Positions 24,651-32,754 of a stretch of 64,000 bases of DNA are shown here, piece after piece. Each line of letters opens with the position of its first letter. Position 1 is the first letter of the stretch. Position numbers and translations under genes: made by a program. The notes under the pieces are model-generated. The model did no database searches. It was not told where the DNA came from and worked only from the letters and a program-made list of their open reading frames with translations. The stretch is from contig CANKMW010000038.1 of assembly GCA_947483555.1 (NCBI GenBank), positions 1 through 64,000 of the forward strand. The letters run 5' to 3'. Source of the DNA: Myxococcales bacterium. GTDB lineage: Bacteria; Myxococcota_A; Polyangia; Haliangiales; Haliangiaceae.

Positions 24651-25759
24651 GGCCGCTCCTCCTGCCAGCTGGCCCAGTAGTCGGGGCGCTCGATCGCGGC
24701 GACCGCGGCCGCGGGGTGCAGCGGGCGCCGGGTGTCGATCATCACGGCGATCTCGTCGGTCCGGGTGGCGTCGCGGGCGCGCTCGGCGGCGCGCGGCTGC
24801 GGGCCGTGATGGATGCCCTGGGGGTGGAACGTCAACATCCCGGGGCTGATGCCGGCGCGGCTGAAGAACTCGCCGCGGTGGTAGAAGAGCACCTCATCGA
24901 AGTCGATGTTGGCGTGGTAGAAAGGCACCCGCAGCGCGCGCGGGTCGCCGGTCTCGAGGGCGCGCGGCAGGAACGTGCAGATCACCACGCCGGCCGCGAC
25001 GAAGGTGGCGTGCGCCGAGGGCGGCAGGTGGTAGCGCTCGCTGATCACCGGGCGGATGTCGGCGACGTTGAGGCGCATCGGCGCCAGCGTGCCCTTCCAG
25101 CCCACGACGTCGAACGGGTCGTGGCGATAGAACACGCGGGTGAGCGCGCCCTCGCGCTGGATGACGACCTGCCACTCGCCGCCGGCATCGGGCGCCAGCG
25201 AGCCGCGCCCGCTCGGCGTCGGCACCTCGATCACCGCCGGATCGAAGAGCGCGTGCTGACCCAGCAGGCCGCGCTCCGGGACCCGCAGCTCGCCGCTGGT
25301 CTCGATGGCCAGGATCCGGGTCGCCGCGGTCGGCACCAGCCGGTGCGCGGCGCCGCGCGGGACCAGCAGGTAGTCGCCGTCGCGGTAGGCGAGCGGGCCG
25401 AAATCGGTCTCCAGCCGGCCGGCGCCGGCGTGGACGAACAACAACTCGTCGGCATCGGCGTTGCGGAACAGGTACGGCATCGGCGCGTCGATCGCCGCCA
25501 CGTGGAGGCGGAGATCGGCGTTCTCGAGCACCGTCGTGCGGGCCAGGTAGTCGGCGGTCGGCGCCAGCTCGCGGGTATCGTAGGCCCGCGGCCGCAGCGG
25601 ACCCTCGATCCGGGTCCACGCCACCGGCGGGCGGGCGCGATAGAGGTGGGCGTAGCGGCCGGAGAAGCCCTCGCGGGCGTACTCCTCCTCGACCGTGCCG
25701 TCGGGGAGTCCGACGTGAGCCTGGGTGGCGACCCGGCCGCGGATGTACGGGATGTCCAT
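24647..25759 (-). CDS. hmgA: Homogentisate 1,2-dioxygenase
   Basis: The 370-residue cupin-type enzyme has DIPYIRGRVATQAH at the start, LVPRGAAHRLVP in the inner barrel, and VPFYHANIDFDEVLFYHRGEFFSR-type iron-site residues, then FHPQGIHHGPQP. It opens the ring of homogentisate to maleylacetoacetate, following HppD. It is first in the hmgA-hppD operon and divergent from a LysR regulator gene 68 bp away. ATG 25759 is preferred over an upstream in-frame codon lying in the AT-rich promoter region. It belongs to the shorter homogentisate dioxygenases. Confidence 0.9.
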   Translation of the reverse strand: MDIPYIRGRVATQAHVGLPDGTVEEEYAREGFSGRYAHLYRARPPVAWTRIEGPLRPRAYDTRELAPTADYLARTTVLENADLRLHVAAIDAPMPYLFRNADADELLFVHAGAGRLETDFGPLAYRDGDYLLVPRGAAHRLVPTAATRILAIETSGELRVPERGLLGQHALFDPAVIEVPTPSGRGSLAPDAGGEWQVVIQREGALTRVFYRHDPFDVVGWKGTLAPMRLNVADIRPVISERYHLPPSAHATFVAAGVVICTFLPRALETGDPRALRVPFYHANIDFDEVLFYHRGEFFSRAGISPGMLTFHPQGIHHGPQPRAAERARDATRTDEIAVMIDTRRPLHPAAAVAAIERPDYWASWQEERP

Positions 25760-25792
25760 GGACCGCACGGTGGCGCAGGTCCGCTGTCGTAG

Positions 25793-25822
25793 AACAGAAC
25801 AAAAAATCGCCATATACTGTCA
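25793..25822. promoter_or_regulatory. AT-rich divergent promoter, hmgA/LysR
   Basis: The short spacer between hmgA and the LysR gene holds the run AACAAAAAATCG and TATACT (25813-25818), which is unusually AT-rich for this window. TATACT fits a -10 box for the LysR gene, whose GTG begins 10 bases later without a ribosome site. No clear LysR box was resolved and no -24/-12 element is present. Confidence 0.4.
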
Positions 25823-25827
25823 GACCA

Positions 25828-26709
25828 GTGAACATCACGCTCGACCAGGCTCGGGCCCTCGACGCCCTCGAACGCCACGGCACGCTGGTCCGCGCCGCCG
25901 CCGCGCTCGGCAAGGGCCACCCCGCCATCCTGTACGCGCTGCGCCAGCTCGAGGTGCAGGTGGCGCTCGACCTGGTCGATCGGCGCGGCTATCGCCTGCG
26001 GCTCACGGCCGCCGGCCGCCGCGTGCTCGAGCACTGCCGCCGCCTGCTCGCCGCCGAGGCCGATCTGATCGCCGCCTGCGCCGAGATGCGCACCGGCTGG
26101 GAACCGGCGCTGCGCGTCGTCTACGACGGGGTCTTCCCCGACCAGCCCATCCTGCGCGCGGTGGGTTCGATGGTTGCCGAGGGCGCGCCGACCCGGATCC
26201 ACGTCTCGGCCGAGTTCCTGGGCGGCGTCGAGGCCGCGTTTGCCCGCGACGACGCCGACCTCATGATCGCGGTCCTGCCGGCGACCGCCGCGGGCGTGGT
26301 GGCCACCCGGCTGCCGCCGCTGCGCGCCCTCCTGGTCGGGCACCGCGCCCACCCGCTGGCCCGGCGGCGCGGGCCGCTCGACGACGCGGCGCTCGAGGAT
26401 CACGTGCTGGTCACCGTGCGCGGTGGCGATCCGCGCCTGGCGCTGCCGACCGCGCGCCTCCAGCGCCGGGTCACCGTCGATCTGAACGACTTCCACGCCA
26501 AGCGCGCCGCGATCCTGGCCGGCATCGGCTTCGGCTGGCTGCCGGAGCACCTGTGCCGCGCCGAGCTGCGGCGCGGCACGATGCGCGTCCTGCCCTACGC
26601 GCACGGCCACGAGCACCTGTGGGCGCCGCGCCTGTACCACCGCGCCGGCGCCCGCCTCGGGCCCGCGGCCCGGCGGGTTGCCGCGGCGCTGGCGGCCGCG
26701 CCGGCGTGA
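25828..26709 (+). CDS. LysR-family transcriptional regulator
   Basis: The 293-residue protein has an N-terminal winged helix (LDALERHGTLVRAAAALGKGHPAILYALRQLE, helix-turn-helix at about 18-40) and a periplasmic-binding-like effector domain with a FHAKRAAILAGIGFGWLP segment. It is divergent from hmgA-hppD, so it is the probable regulator of tyrosine catabolism, with an aromatic intermediate as effector. The start is GTG 25828. The linker to the effector domain and its length are typical of the family. Confidence 0.88.
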   Translation: MNITLDQARALDALERHGTLVRAAAALGKGHPAILYALRQLEVQVALDLVDRRGYRLRLTAAGRRVLEHCRRLLAAEADLIAACAEMRTGWEPALRVVYDGVFPDQPILRAVGSMVAEGAPTRIHVSAEFLGGVEAAFARDDADLMIAVLPATAAGVVATRLPPLRALLVGHRAHPLARRRGPLDDAALEDHVLVTVRGGDPRLALPTARLQRRVTVDLNDFHAKRAAILAGIGFGWLPEHLCRAELRRGTMRVLPYAHGHEHLWAPRLYHRAGARLGPAARRVAAALAAAPA

Positions 26710-26735
26710 CTCTGGCGGTTCGGCCGCGCGCTCGA

Positions 26736-27953
26736 TCAGAGCGCCCGGGGCTGGAGGCCCAGCCGCGCCGCGACGGCGTCCAGATCGCGGCCATGGGCGG
26801 GTACCAGCGGCAGGATGCGCCGGTAGTTCGCCGCGATGAAGCCGTCGGCGCCGACCGCCGGCTGGTAGAGGTCACCGACCTGGGCCACGCGCAGCGCCTG
26901 GGCCTGGCTCCGCGTGGCGTGGCGGGCCAGCAACTCGCCCCCGCCCTGGCCCCGCGCGACGTCGTCGATCGTGGCGGCGAGGTCGTGCGCCATCCGGATC
27001 CCGTGGTTGAGGGATTGCGACGCCAGCGGCAACAACCGATGCGCGGCCTCGCCCACCAGCCAGGTCGGGCCCAGGTGGGTCGGCTCGGCCACGCCCTGCT
27101 CGACCCGCTCGACCTGCGACCACAGCAGCTTGCCGACCGGCAGGTCCATCCACCGCAGGTCATGCAACAGCGCCATCATCACGTCCCGGTCGGGCGCGCG
27201 TTCGGTGTCGAGGGTGGGCCCGGCGTCCGAGCCGTGAAAGGTCAACCGCAGGCGACCCTCCGGTCCCGGCCACAGGACCGCGCAGTGGTCGCCCACCAGC
27301 AGGTGCACCTCGCGGCCGGGATCCCAGCGGCTCTCGAACTCGAACGCCGCCACCGTCGTCGCCGGGCCGATCGCGCGCCAGCCGATCCGCAGCTGGGTTC
27401 GCACCACCGACTCACGACCGTCGGCCGCGATCAGGTAGGCGGGCGCGTAGTACTGGATCCGGCTGACGCACTCGTCGATCCCCGAGATCGCGTACCCCGC
27501 CGAGTCGCGGTCGAGCACTTCGATGTCGGCCACGACGCTGCTGGTGGTCGCGTCGATCCGCGCCAGCCGCCGGTGCCACTGCACCTTGACGTGGCGGGCC
27601 TGCAGCGCCGTCGCGATGGAGTCGCGCACGATGCGCAGCGGCACGACCGCCGCGGTATCGACCTTGGCGGCGACCTCTCCGATGGGCAGGGTGGCGTGGA
27701 TCCGGCTGCCATCGTGGACGACGATCGTGTCGATCGCGCGAGCCACGTGAGCCAGATCGATGCGGGCGCCGGCGTCGCCGAGTCGCTCTGCGGTGTCGGC
27801 GTGGAGGATGACCAGGACGTCGTCATCCGGTGGGTGCCAGCGCTCCTCGATCACGTCGACGTCGATGCCCCGCTGTTGGAGGAAGAGCGCGGCGGCAAGG
27901 CCCGCAGGGCCTGCGCCCGCGACGAGCACATGGTGATGGTTCTTGCGCGACAT
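26736..27953 (-). CDS. FAD-dependent monooxygenase (PHBH/UbiH type)
   Basis: The 405-residue protein has the FAD dinucleotide-binding motif VAGAGPAGLAAALFLQQRG at the N-terminus, the middle YLIAADGRESVVR (DG motif) and a GEAAHRLLPLASQSLNHGIRMAHDLA segment, the GD-type FAD site with D replaced by E. This is the class A flavoprotein hydroxylase fold, acting on aromatic rings with NAD(P)H and O2. The substrate is unknown. GGAGGG precedes ATG 27953. A weak -24/-12-like element (CGGAACGGGGATTGCT) occurs at 27994-28009. The adjacent desaturase gene is upstream on the same strand (25-bp gap), so they may be co-transcribed. Confidence 0.8.
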   Translation of the reverse strand: MSRKNHHHVLVAGAGPAGLAAALFLQQRGIDVDVIEERWHPPDDDVLVILHADTAERLGDAGARIDLAHVARAIDTIVVHDGSRIHATLPIGEVAAKVDTAAVVPLRIVRDSIATALQARHVKVQWHRRLARIDATTSSVVADIEVLDRDSAGYAISGIDECVSRIQYYAPAYLIAADGRESVVRTQLRIGWRAIGPATTVAAFEFESRWDPGREVHLLVGDHCAVLWPGPEGRLRLTFHGSDAGPTLDTERAPDRDVMMALLHDLRWMDLPVGKLLWSQVERVEQGVAEPTHLGPTWLVGEAAHRLLPLASQSLNHGIRMAHDLAATIDDVARGQGGGELLARHATRSQAQALRVAQVGDLYQPAVGADGFIAANYRRILPLVPAHGRDLDAVAARLGLQPRAL

Positions 27954-27978
27954 GACGACCCTCCGGGCCCATCTGTGG

Positions 27979-28917
27979 CTACCGTGGAGTCGAAGCAATC
28001 CCCGTTCCGCTCACCAGCCCACCCGTCGCCGGCGTCGCTTGATCGTCCGGCTGCTCCGGCTGCTCGACCGTGTGGCGGCGGTCGCGGACGTGGCGCGGCA
28101 CGCCCTCGACATCCCACACAAGGTGCGCGGTCTCGAGCAGCTTGAGCACGTAGAAGCTGAGATCGATCTCCCACCAGTAGAAGCCCTGGCGCGCCGAGCG
28201 CTGGTAGTAGTGGTGGTTGTTGTGCCAGCCCTCGCCGAGGGTGATCACGGCCAGGAACGGGTTGTTGCGACTGTCATCGGTGGTGGCGTAGCGGCGCGTG
28301 CCCCACACGTGCGACAGGGAGTTGATCGTGAACGTGCCGTGCCACAGCACGACCGTCGACACGAAGTAGCCCCAGATCAGCGCGTGCCAGCCACCGATGA
28401 GGTAGAGGCCGAGCGCGAACCCGACCGTGAACCAGATGGCGTGCCGATCGACGAAGCGCAGCTCGGGATAACGCGTCAGGTCGCGGACCTTGTCGTGGTC
28501 GGCGCGGGCGTTGCGTTCGACCAGGATCCACAACATGTGCGCCCACCAGAAGCCGCGCTGGCGCACCGAGTGCACGTCGCCGGGCTGATCGGAGTGCTTG
28601 TGGTGCACGCGGTGGTGCGCGGCCCACCACAGCGGACCCTTCTGCGTCGCGGTGAGCCCGACCACCGCCAGCACCAGCTGGAAGCCACGACTGGTGCGAT
28701 AGGCGCGATGCGAGAAGTAGCGGTGGTAGCCGGCGGTGATCGCGAACAGGCGGACGCCGTACGACGCCGCCGCGACCGCCAGGCCCGACCATGACCAGCC
28801 GAGCCAGGCCACGCCGGCGATGGCGGCCACATGCACGCCCCAGAACGGGATGTTGTCGATCCAGCGCAGGTGGTCGCGGTCGTCGAGCTCGTCGACTGGC
28901 CTCGTGGTGGTGGTCAT
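27979..28917 (-). CDS. Acyl-CoA delta-9 type fatty acid desaturase
   Basis: The 312-residue membrane protein has the three histidine boxes of acyl-CoA desaturases: HRYFSH (about 70), HHRVHH (about 108) and HNNHH (about 247), with four hydrophobic segments around them. It introduces a double bond into saturated acyl chains using O2 and a diiron site in the membrane. The C-terminal 40 residues are polar and probably disordered. ATG 28917 is chosen over an upstream in-frame codon that lacks homology. It needs O2, unlike most sigma-54 targets here; a single dyad 110 bp upstream (29027-29041) is noted. Confidence 0.9.
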   Translation of the reverse strand: MTTTTRPVDELDDRDHLRWIDNIPFWGVHVAAIAGVAWLGWSWSGLAVAAASYGVRLFAITAGYHRYFSHRAYRTSRGFQLVLAVVGLTATQKGPLWWAAHHRVHHKHSDQPGDVHSVRQRGFWWAHMLWILVERNARADHDKVRDLTRYPELRFVDRHAIWFTVGFALGLYLIGGWHALIWGYFVSTVVLWHGTFTINSLSHVWGTRRYATTDDSRNNPFLAVITLGEGWHNNHHYYQRSARQGFYWWEIDLSFYVLKLLETAHLVWDVEGVPRHVRDRRHTVEQPEQPDDQATPATGGLVSGTGIASTPR

Positions 28918-29026
28918 GGCGCCACCATCGCGCCGCGCCGGTCGACCGCGCTGCCACCGTCCGGACACGATTCGAGCAGCTTCGCGCGTCGCCGCGGGCG
29001 CGCCGTGACCCGGCCGTGGCACAAGT

Positions 29027-29041
29027 CCGCAGCAACTGCGC
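29027..29041. promoter_or_regulatory. Single enhancer-like dyad
   Basis: CCGCA-GCAAC-TGCGC matches nine of ten half-site positions but has no partner 30 bp away and no good -24/-12 element downstream, so it may be chance. Confidence 0.3.
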
Positions 29042-29053
29042 GCCGACCTCGGT

Positions 29054-29608
29054 TCACTTGGCCGGCGGCAGCAACACGGCGTCGATCACGTGGACGACGC
29101 CGTTGGAGGCGCGGATCGAGGCCACGACGTTGGCGTTGTTGACGGTGATCTTGCCGTCAGGGGCGACCTTGATCGCGACCTTGGCGCCGTTGGCCATGCC
29201 CAGGGTCATGCCGTCCTTGAGATCCTTGGCCTCGTAGACCGACGTGGTCGCGTGGTACTTGATGATCTCCTTCAGGTCGGCCTGCTTCTCGGGTCGGACC
29301 AGCTGCTCGACAGTCCCGGGCGGCAGCTTGTCGAACGCGGCGTTGGTCGGCGCGAACACGGTCAACGGCCCCGGATTGGCCACCGCGGTCACGTAGTCGG
29401 CTGCCTTCAGCGCGGCGACCAGCGTGGTGTGGTCCTTCGAGCCGGCGGCGATGCTGACGATGTTGTTGGGATCGAGCGGCGGCGTCGCGGCCGGCGCGAC
29501 CGCCGTCGGCGCGGTGCTCGGCGCCGCGACCTGCCCCGGGACCTCCTTCTTCTTGCACCCGGAGACCAGGACGATGGCGAACAACGACACGGCGAGGAGC
29601 TTGTGCAT
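29054..29608 (-). CDS. Fasciclin-domain lipoprotein
   Basis: The 184-residue product starts MHKLLAVSLFAIVLVSGC, a lipoprotein signal with Cys18 as lipidation site, then a Pro/Ala linker. One FAS1 (fasciclin) domain follows, with the H1 motif LTVFAPTNAAFDKLP and the H2-like NGVVHVIDAVLLPP. Fasciclin domains mediate adhesion or protein contacts on the cell surface. The -24/-12 element ends 14 nt before ATG 29608, so it joins the sigma-54 group. The diiron protein gene is just upstream on the same strand (29 bp). Confidence 0.88.
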   Translation of the reverse strand: MHKLLAVSLFAIVLVSGCKKKEVPGQVAAPSTAPTAVAPAATPPLDPNNIVSIAAGSKDHTTLVAALKAADYVTAVANPGPLTVFAPTNAAFDKLPPGTVEQLVRPEKQADLKEIIKYHATTSVYEAKDLKDGMTLGMANGAKVAIKVAPDGKITVNNANVVASIRASNGVVHVIDAVLLPPAK

Positions 29609-29620
29609 GCTGGGGCGGCG

Positions 29621-29636
29621 TGCACGACACGTACCA
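29621..29636 (-). promoter_or_regulatory. Sigma-54 promoter of fasciclin gene
   Basis: TGGTACGTGTCGTGCA on the minus strand has GG-N10-GC. Predicted transcription starts near 29610, two bases before ATG 29608. It lies in the 29-bp gap after the diiron gene. Confidence 0.6.
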
Positions 29637-29637
29637 G

Positions 29638-30603
29638 CTACGCGTCCGCCGGTCCGCTCTCGAAGCTCAGGATGCCGAGCTCGCCGAACCGCTCGCGCAA
29701 CCACGGCGTCAGCAGGCCCAGCTTCTTGACGTTGGGTACGATGCGCGAGAACAGCAGCCGTCTGAACTCGGTCATCGCCGGCGAGGCGAGCGTGAGCTCG
29801 ACGCAGCGCTCGACCGGAAACCCCAGCGTCTCCCACACCTCGCGCTGCAGGAAGCGGTCGCGCATCAGGCGACAGGCCTCGTAGGTGAAGCGGGCCCGCT
29901 CGTCGAGCTCGGCCTCCGACAGCTCGGTGCGGTAGTAGTCGCCGAGGGAGAGCACCCCGAACGCCACGTGACGCGCCTCGTCGCGCATGACGTGGTGGGT
30001 GATGTCCTTGAGCAGCGGCTCGGTGGTGAACGCGTGCACGAACTGGAACGCGGCCAGGGCCAGGCCCTCGACCAGGATCTGCATGCCGAGGTACTTCACG
30101 TCCCAGCGCGAATCGCGCAGGATCTCTTCGAGCAGCGCCTTGAGCTCCGGGTTCACCGGGTAGGTCACCTCGACCTTCTCCCGCAAGTAGCGCTCGTAGA
30201 CCTCGACGTGGCGAGCCTCGTCCATCACCTGGGTCGCGCCGTAGAGCTTGGCGTCGAGCCACGGCACGGTGTCCACGATCTGCGAGGCGGCGAGCAGCGC
30301 GCCCTGCTCGCCGTGCAGGAACTGCGACAGCATCCACGAGGTCGAGTGCTGACGCAGCGTGGCGATCGCGTTGTGGTCGAGCGCGCGCCACAGGTCGGTG
30401 CCGTAGATCGGGATCTGCATGTCGGGGAAGTTCTCGCGCTCGGGGTCGACGTCGAGCCGCCAGTCGAGCGTGCTGTTCGACTCCCACTGCTCGCGCTTGG
30501 CCTTCTCGTACAGCGCGCGGACCCGCTCATCCTCCGGCGAGTACTCGGTGGTCCACGCCGTCGGACAGCTGGTGGGGATCGACTGGTACGAATGGGGGCG
30601 CAT
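29638..30603 (-). CDS. Ferritin-like diiron protein (AurF/RNR-like)
   Basis: The 321-residue protein has the four-helix diiron pattern twice: HGEQGALL and DEARHVEVYERYL (about 95-132), then VEGLALAAF and DEARHVAFG (about 175-212). The two D/ExxRH motifs supply the carboxylate/His ligands. It resembles ferritin-like AurF-type or ribonucleotide-reductase-like proteins, so an oxygenase, N-oxygenase or oxygen-handling role is possible; the substrate is unknown. GAGGAG precedes ATG 30603. It is divergent from a universal stress protein gene, with paired dyads between them. Confidence 0.75.
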   Translation of the reverse strand: MRPHSYQSIPTSCPTAWTTEYSPEDERVRALYEKAKREQWESNSTLDWRLDVDPERENFPDMQIPIYGTDLWRALDHNAIATLRQHSTSWMLSQFLHGEQGALLAASQIVDTVPWLDAKLYGATQVMDEARHVEVYERYLREKVEVTYPVNPELKALLEEILRDSRWDVKYLGMQILVEGLALAAFQFVHAFTTEPLLKDITHHVMRDEARHVAFGVLSLGDYYRTELSEAELDERARFTYEACRLMRDRFLQREVWETLGFPVERCVELTLASPAMTEFRRLLFSRIVPNVKKLGLLTPWLRERFGELGILSFESGPADA

Positions 30604-30634
30604 CGGGAGCTCCTCGGGTGATCGGCGGCACCGC

Positions 30635-30679
30635 GCGCAACGCGTGCGCCGGGGCGGGGCGACGGCGCCGGTCGTGCGC
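30635..30679. promoter_or_regulatory. Paired enhancer-like dyads (30 bp apart)
   Basis: GCGCA-ACGCG-TGCGC (30635-30649) and GCGCC-GGTCG-TGCGC (30665-30679) are exactly 30 bp apart between two divergent genes. On the minus strand the first also reads CGGCGCACGCGTTGCG, a possible -24/-12 promoter for the diiron gene (start near 30625). A weaker pair follows at 30713-30727 and 30742-30756. Confidence 0.65.
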
Positions 30680-30754
30680 GAAAGCACGGCCGGCGCCACC
30701 GTCGGTCAGGGCACGCAAGCCGCGCGCCAGCGGAGCGCTGGGCGCAGGTGACGT

Positions 30755-30770
30755 TGGCATCGTAGGTGCT
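30755..30770 (+). promoter_or_regulatory. Sigma-54 promoter of usp gene
   Basis: TGGCATCGTAGGTGCT has GG-N10-GC. Predicted transcription starts near 30781, leaving a 13-nt leader with AGGAGG (30783-30788). Confidence 0.65.
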
Positions 30771-30793
30771 TACCTCCTGGGTAGGAGGCACCC

Positions 30794-31330
30794 ATGAGCA
30801 CCCGGGTCGTTGTCGCGTACGACTTCACCAAGCCCGCCGACGTCGCGTTGCAACACGCGGTCGAACTCGCCTGCCAGGACCCCGAGCAAGTCCTGCACTT
30901 CGTCATCGTGGTCGACTCACATCAGAGCTACCAGACCGCGGACAAGATCCGGGAGGACTTCCTGGAGCGGCTCAAGCGGACCTTCGCGGTCCGCGAGACG
31001 CACGGCGACGTCGACTTCTATGTCCACGCCCGCATCGGCAGCCCGGCGGACGAGATCCTGGCGCTGGCCAGGGAGATCGGGGCCGATCTGATCGTCCTCG
31101 GTTGCCATGACCGCAGCGCGCTGGGCCGCATCCTGATCGGCTCCGTATCGTCGGCGGTGTTGCACGGTGCCCGCTGCCCGGTCCTGATCGCCCGCCCCAA
31201 GGGCTATCCCGAGGTCGCGTTGCAGAAGGTGGTCGAGGTCGCCCACGTGACGCTCAGGCCGATGCCGCACCGCTACTCCTACAGCAGCAAGATCGCGCAG
31301 GTCCGCTCCAACGACTGGCCGATCGGCTGA
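30794..31330 (+). CDS. Universal stress protein UspA family
   Basis: The 178-residue protein is a single UspA domain (RVVVAYDFTKPADVAL at the start) with the C-terminal G-x2-x-G-type motif LGCHDRSALGRILIGSVSSAV, slightly diverged from the ATP-binding consensus. A 40-residue tail follows that other UspA proteins here do not have. Start ATG 30794 has AGGAGG five bases upstream. It is controlled by a -24/-12 promoter and enhancer-like dyads shared with the divergent diiron gene. It is the third usp gene in the window. Confidence 0.88.
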   Translation: MSTRVVVAYDFTKPADVALQHAVELACQDPEQVLHFVIVVDSHQSYQTADKIREDFLERLKRTFAVRETHGDVDFYVHARIGSPADEILALAREIGADLIVLGCHDRSALGRILIGSVSSAVLHGARCPVLIARPKGYPEVALQKVVEVAHVTLRPMPHRYSYSSKIAQVRSNDWPIG

Positions 31331-31334
31331 TCGC

Positions 31335-32351
31335 TCAGCGCACCACCAGCACCAGGGCATCGTCGGTACCGCGGCCGAAGCGGGTCATCACGTGGTGGGC
31401 GACGACCAAGGGATGGCGGCGCAACAAGGCCGGCTCATCGCTCAGGTCCAGGCGCGAGACGATGCCGTCGCTCACCACCACCAGCACCTGGGGCGGTGCG
31501 AACGGCGCGGTCTCGCAGGGGATCCGGCGCGGTAGTCGCCCGACGCCGAGCGTGCCGGCGGTCGTCAGCAGCGCGCGGCCACCGCCGTCGGACCCGTGGA
31601 GACGGCTGATCACGTTACCGACGCCGGCGTGCTCGAGCCGGCCGCCGGTGAGATCGATGCGCGCCACCGAGACCACCGCGCCGCGCGAACCGGACAGGGC
31701 CTCATCGCATCGCGCCAGCAGGTCAGGCAGCGCCAACCGAAGCCCGCCGCTCAGCTCGCCGACCGCCCGCTGCGCAGCGTCGCGCGCCAGGGGACCGTGA
31801 CCGAGACCGTCGACGACGCCGACCAGGACCCGATCGCCGTCGCGGATCGCCTCGGCGTCGTCGCCGCTGACCGGGTCGCCCGGACCGGGACGGCCCAGGA
31901 TCGCGATCTCGCTGCGTGCCACCGCGGCCGCAAAGACGCGGGCGCGGAAACAGGTCCCCTCGCCACCGCGGATGTCGGCGTCGACCTCGTCGGCCAGCCG
32001 CAGCACGGCCGACAGCCCCACCCCCAGGCTGCCGGCGGTCCGCGGCACGCCGGCGAGCGCCGCGGTCGGATCGGCGATGCCCGCCCCACGGTCGGCGGCG
32101 ACGATCTCGATCCCGGCGACCCCGCCGCGCCGCACCTGGCACACCGCGATCGCACCGCCGGTGGCGTGGCGAAGCTGGTTGCGCGCCAGCTCGCTGACCG
32201 TGGCCGCGAGGCGCTCGCACTGGTCGGCGTCCAGGCCAGCGGCCGCGCCGGCGGATCGAACGGCCTCGCGAGCTACCGCCACCGCCGCATCGTCGACGAT
32301 CGCCAGGCGGTCGCCGCCGCCCAGCCAGCGCTCGGTCAGAAGCGGGCCCAC
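31335..32351 (-). CDS. RsbT-like ATPase fused to PP2C phosphatase
   Basis: The 338-residue protein has an N-terminal GHKL ATPase like RsbT/RsbW (N-box ELARNQLRHA, then DRGAGI and LGVGLS, about 10-145) joined to a PP2C/SpoIIE-like phosphatase domain (VGVVDGLGHGPLARDAA, SDGIV; about 160-338) as in RsbX. It would switch off the stressosome by dephosphorylating RsbS/RsbR, and may itself act as a serine kinase. It overlaps rsbT by 16 bp, and is the last gene of the stressosome operon. A few related 'serine/threonine ATPase-phosphatase' fusions are known in other phyla. Confidence 0.8.
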   Translation of the reverse strand: MGPLLTERWLGGGDRLAIVDDAAVAVAREAVRSAGAAAGLDADQCERLAATVSELARNQLRHATGGAIAVCQVRRGGVAGIEIVAADRGAGIADPTAALAGVPRTAGSLGVGLSAVLRLADEVDADIRGGEGTCFRARVFAAAVARSEIAILGRPGPGDPVSGDDAEAIRDGDRVLVGVVDGLGHGPLARDAAQRAVGELSGGLRLALPDLLARCDEALSGSRGAVVSVARIDLTGGRLEHAGVGNVISRLHGSDGGGRALLTTAGTLGVGRLPRRIPCETAPFAPPQVLVVVSDGIVSRLDLSDEPALLRRHPLVVAHHVMTRFGRGTDDALVLVVR

Positions 32352-32752
32352 TTGATCACGGTCACCACCGTGCCCTTGCCGGGCGCGGTCTCGATCTCGA
32401 ACTCGTCGACCAGGCGTCTCGAACCCGACAGGCCGAGCCCGAGCGATCGGGCGGTGCTGTAGCCGCCGGCCAGCGCGCGCGGCAAGTCCGCGATCCCCGG
32501 TCCGTCGTCGCGGAACACCATGCGCACGCCGCTGCGTCCGTCGGCCGCGACCGCTTCGACCGACGCCGTCCCGCGGCGGGCGTGAGCGAGGACGTTGCGG
32601 GCCAGCTCGGAGGCCGCGGTGGTGATCGCCGCGATGGCGAACGTGCTGAGCCCGCGCCCATGCGCGACCGCCTGGGCCTTGCGCCGGACCGTCACCACAT
32701 CGTGCTCGGTCTCGACGGCCATCTCGTCACGGTTCAGGACGCGGATCGTCAC
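32336..32752 (-). CDS. rsbT: Stressosome serine kinase RsbT
   Basis: The 138-residue GHKL-type protein has the N-box ASELARNVLAHARRG, the G1 box FRDDGPGI and the G2 segment SLGLGLSGSRRLVDEFE. It matches RsbT (133 residues in Bacillus), the kinase that phosphorylates the STAS domains of RsbS and RsbR and is then freed to activate a downstream partner. It lies two bases after rsbS in the order R-S-T-X. No sigma-B-like gene or RsbU is in the window, so the output here is unknown. Confidence 0.88.
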   Translation of the reverse strand: MTIRVLNRDEMAVETEHDVVTVRRKAQAVAHGRGLSTFAIAAITTAASELARNVLAHARRGTASVEAVAADGRSGVRMVFRDDGPGIADLPRALAGGYSTARSLGLGLSGSRRLVDEFEIETAPGKGTVVTVIKWARF

Positions 32753-32754
32753 GG

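Noticed and set aside
30773..30788. CCTCCT-GGGT-AGGAGG hairpin covering the ribosome site of the usp gene at 30794
   Set aside because: The predicted sigma-54 transcription start (about 30781) lies inside the hairpin, so the left arm would not be transcribed. It would matter only if a different upstream start is used.
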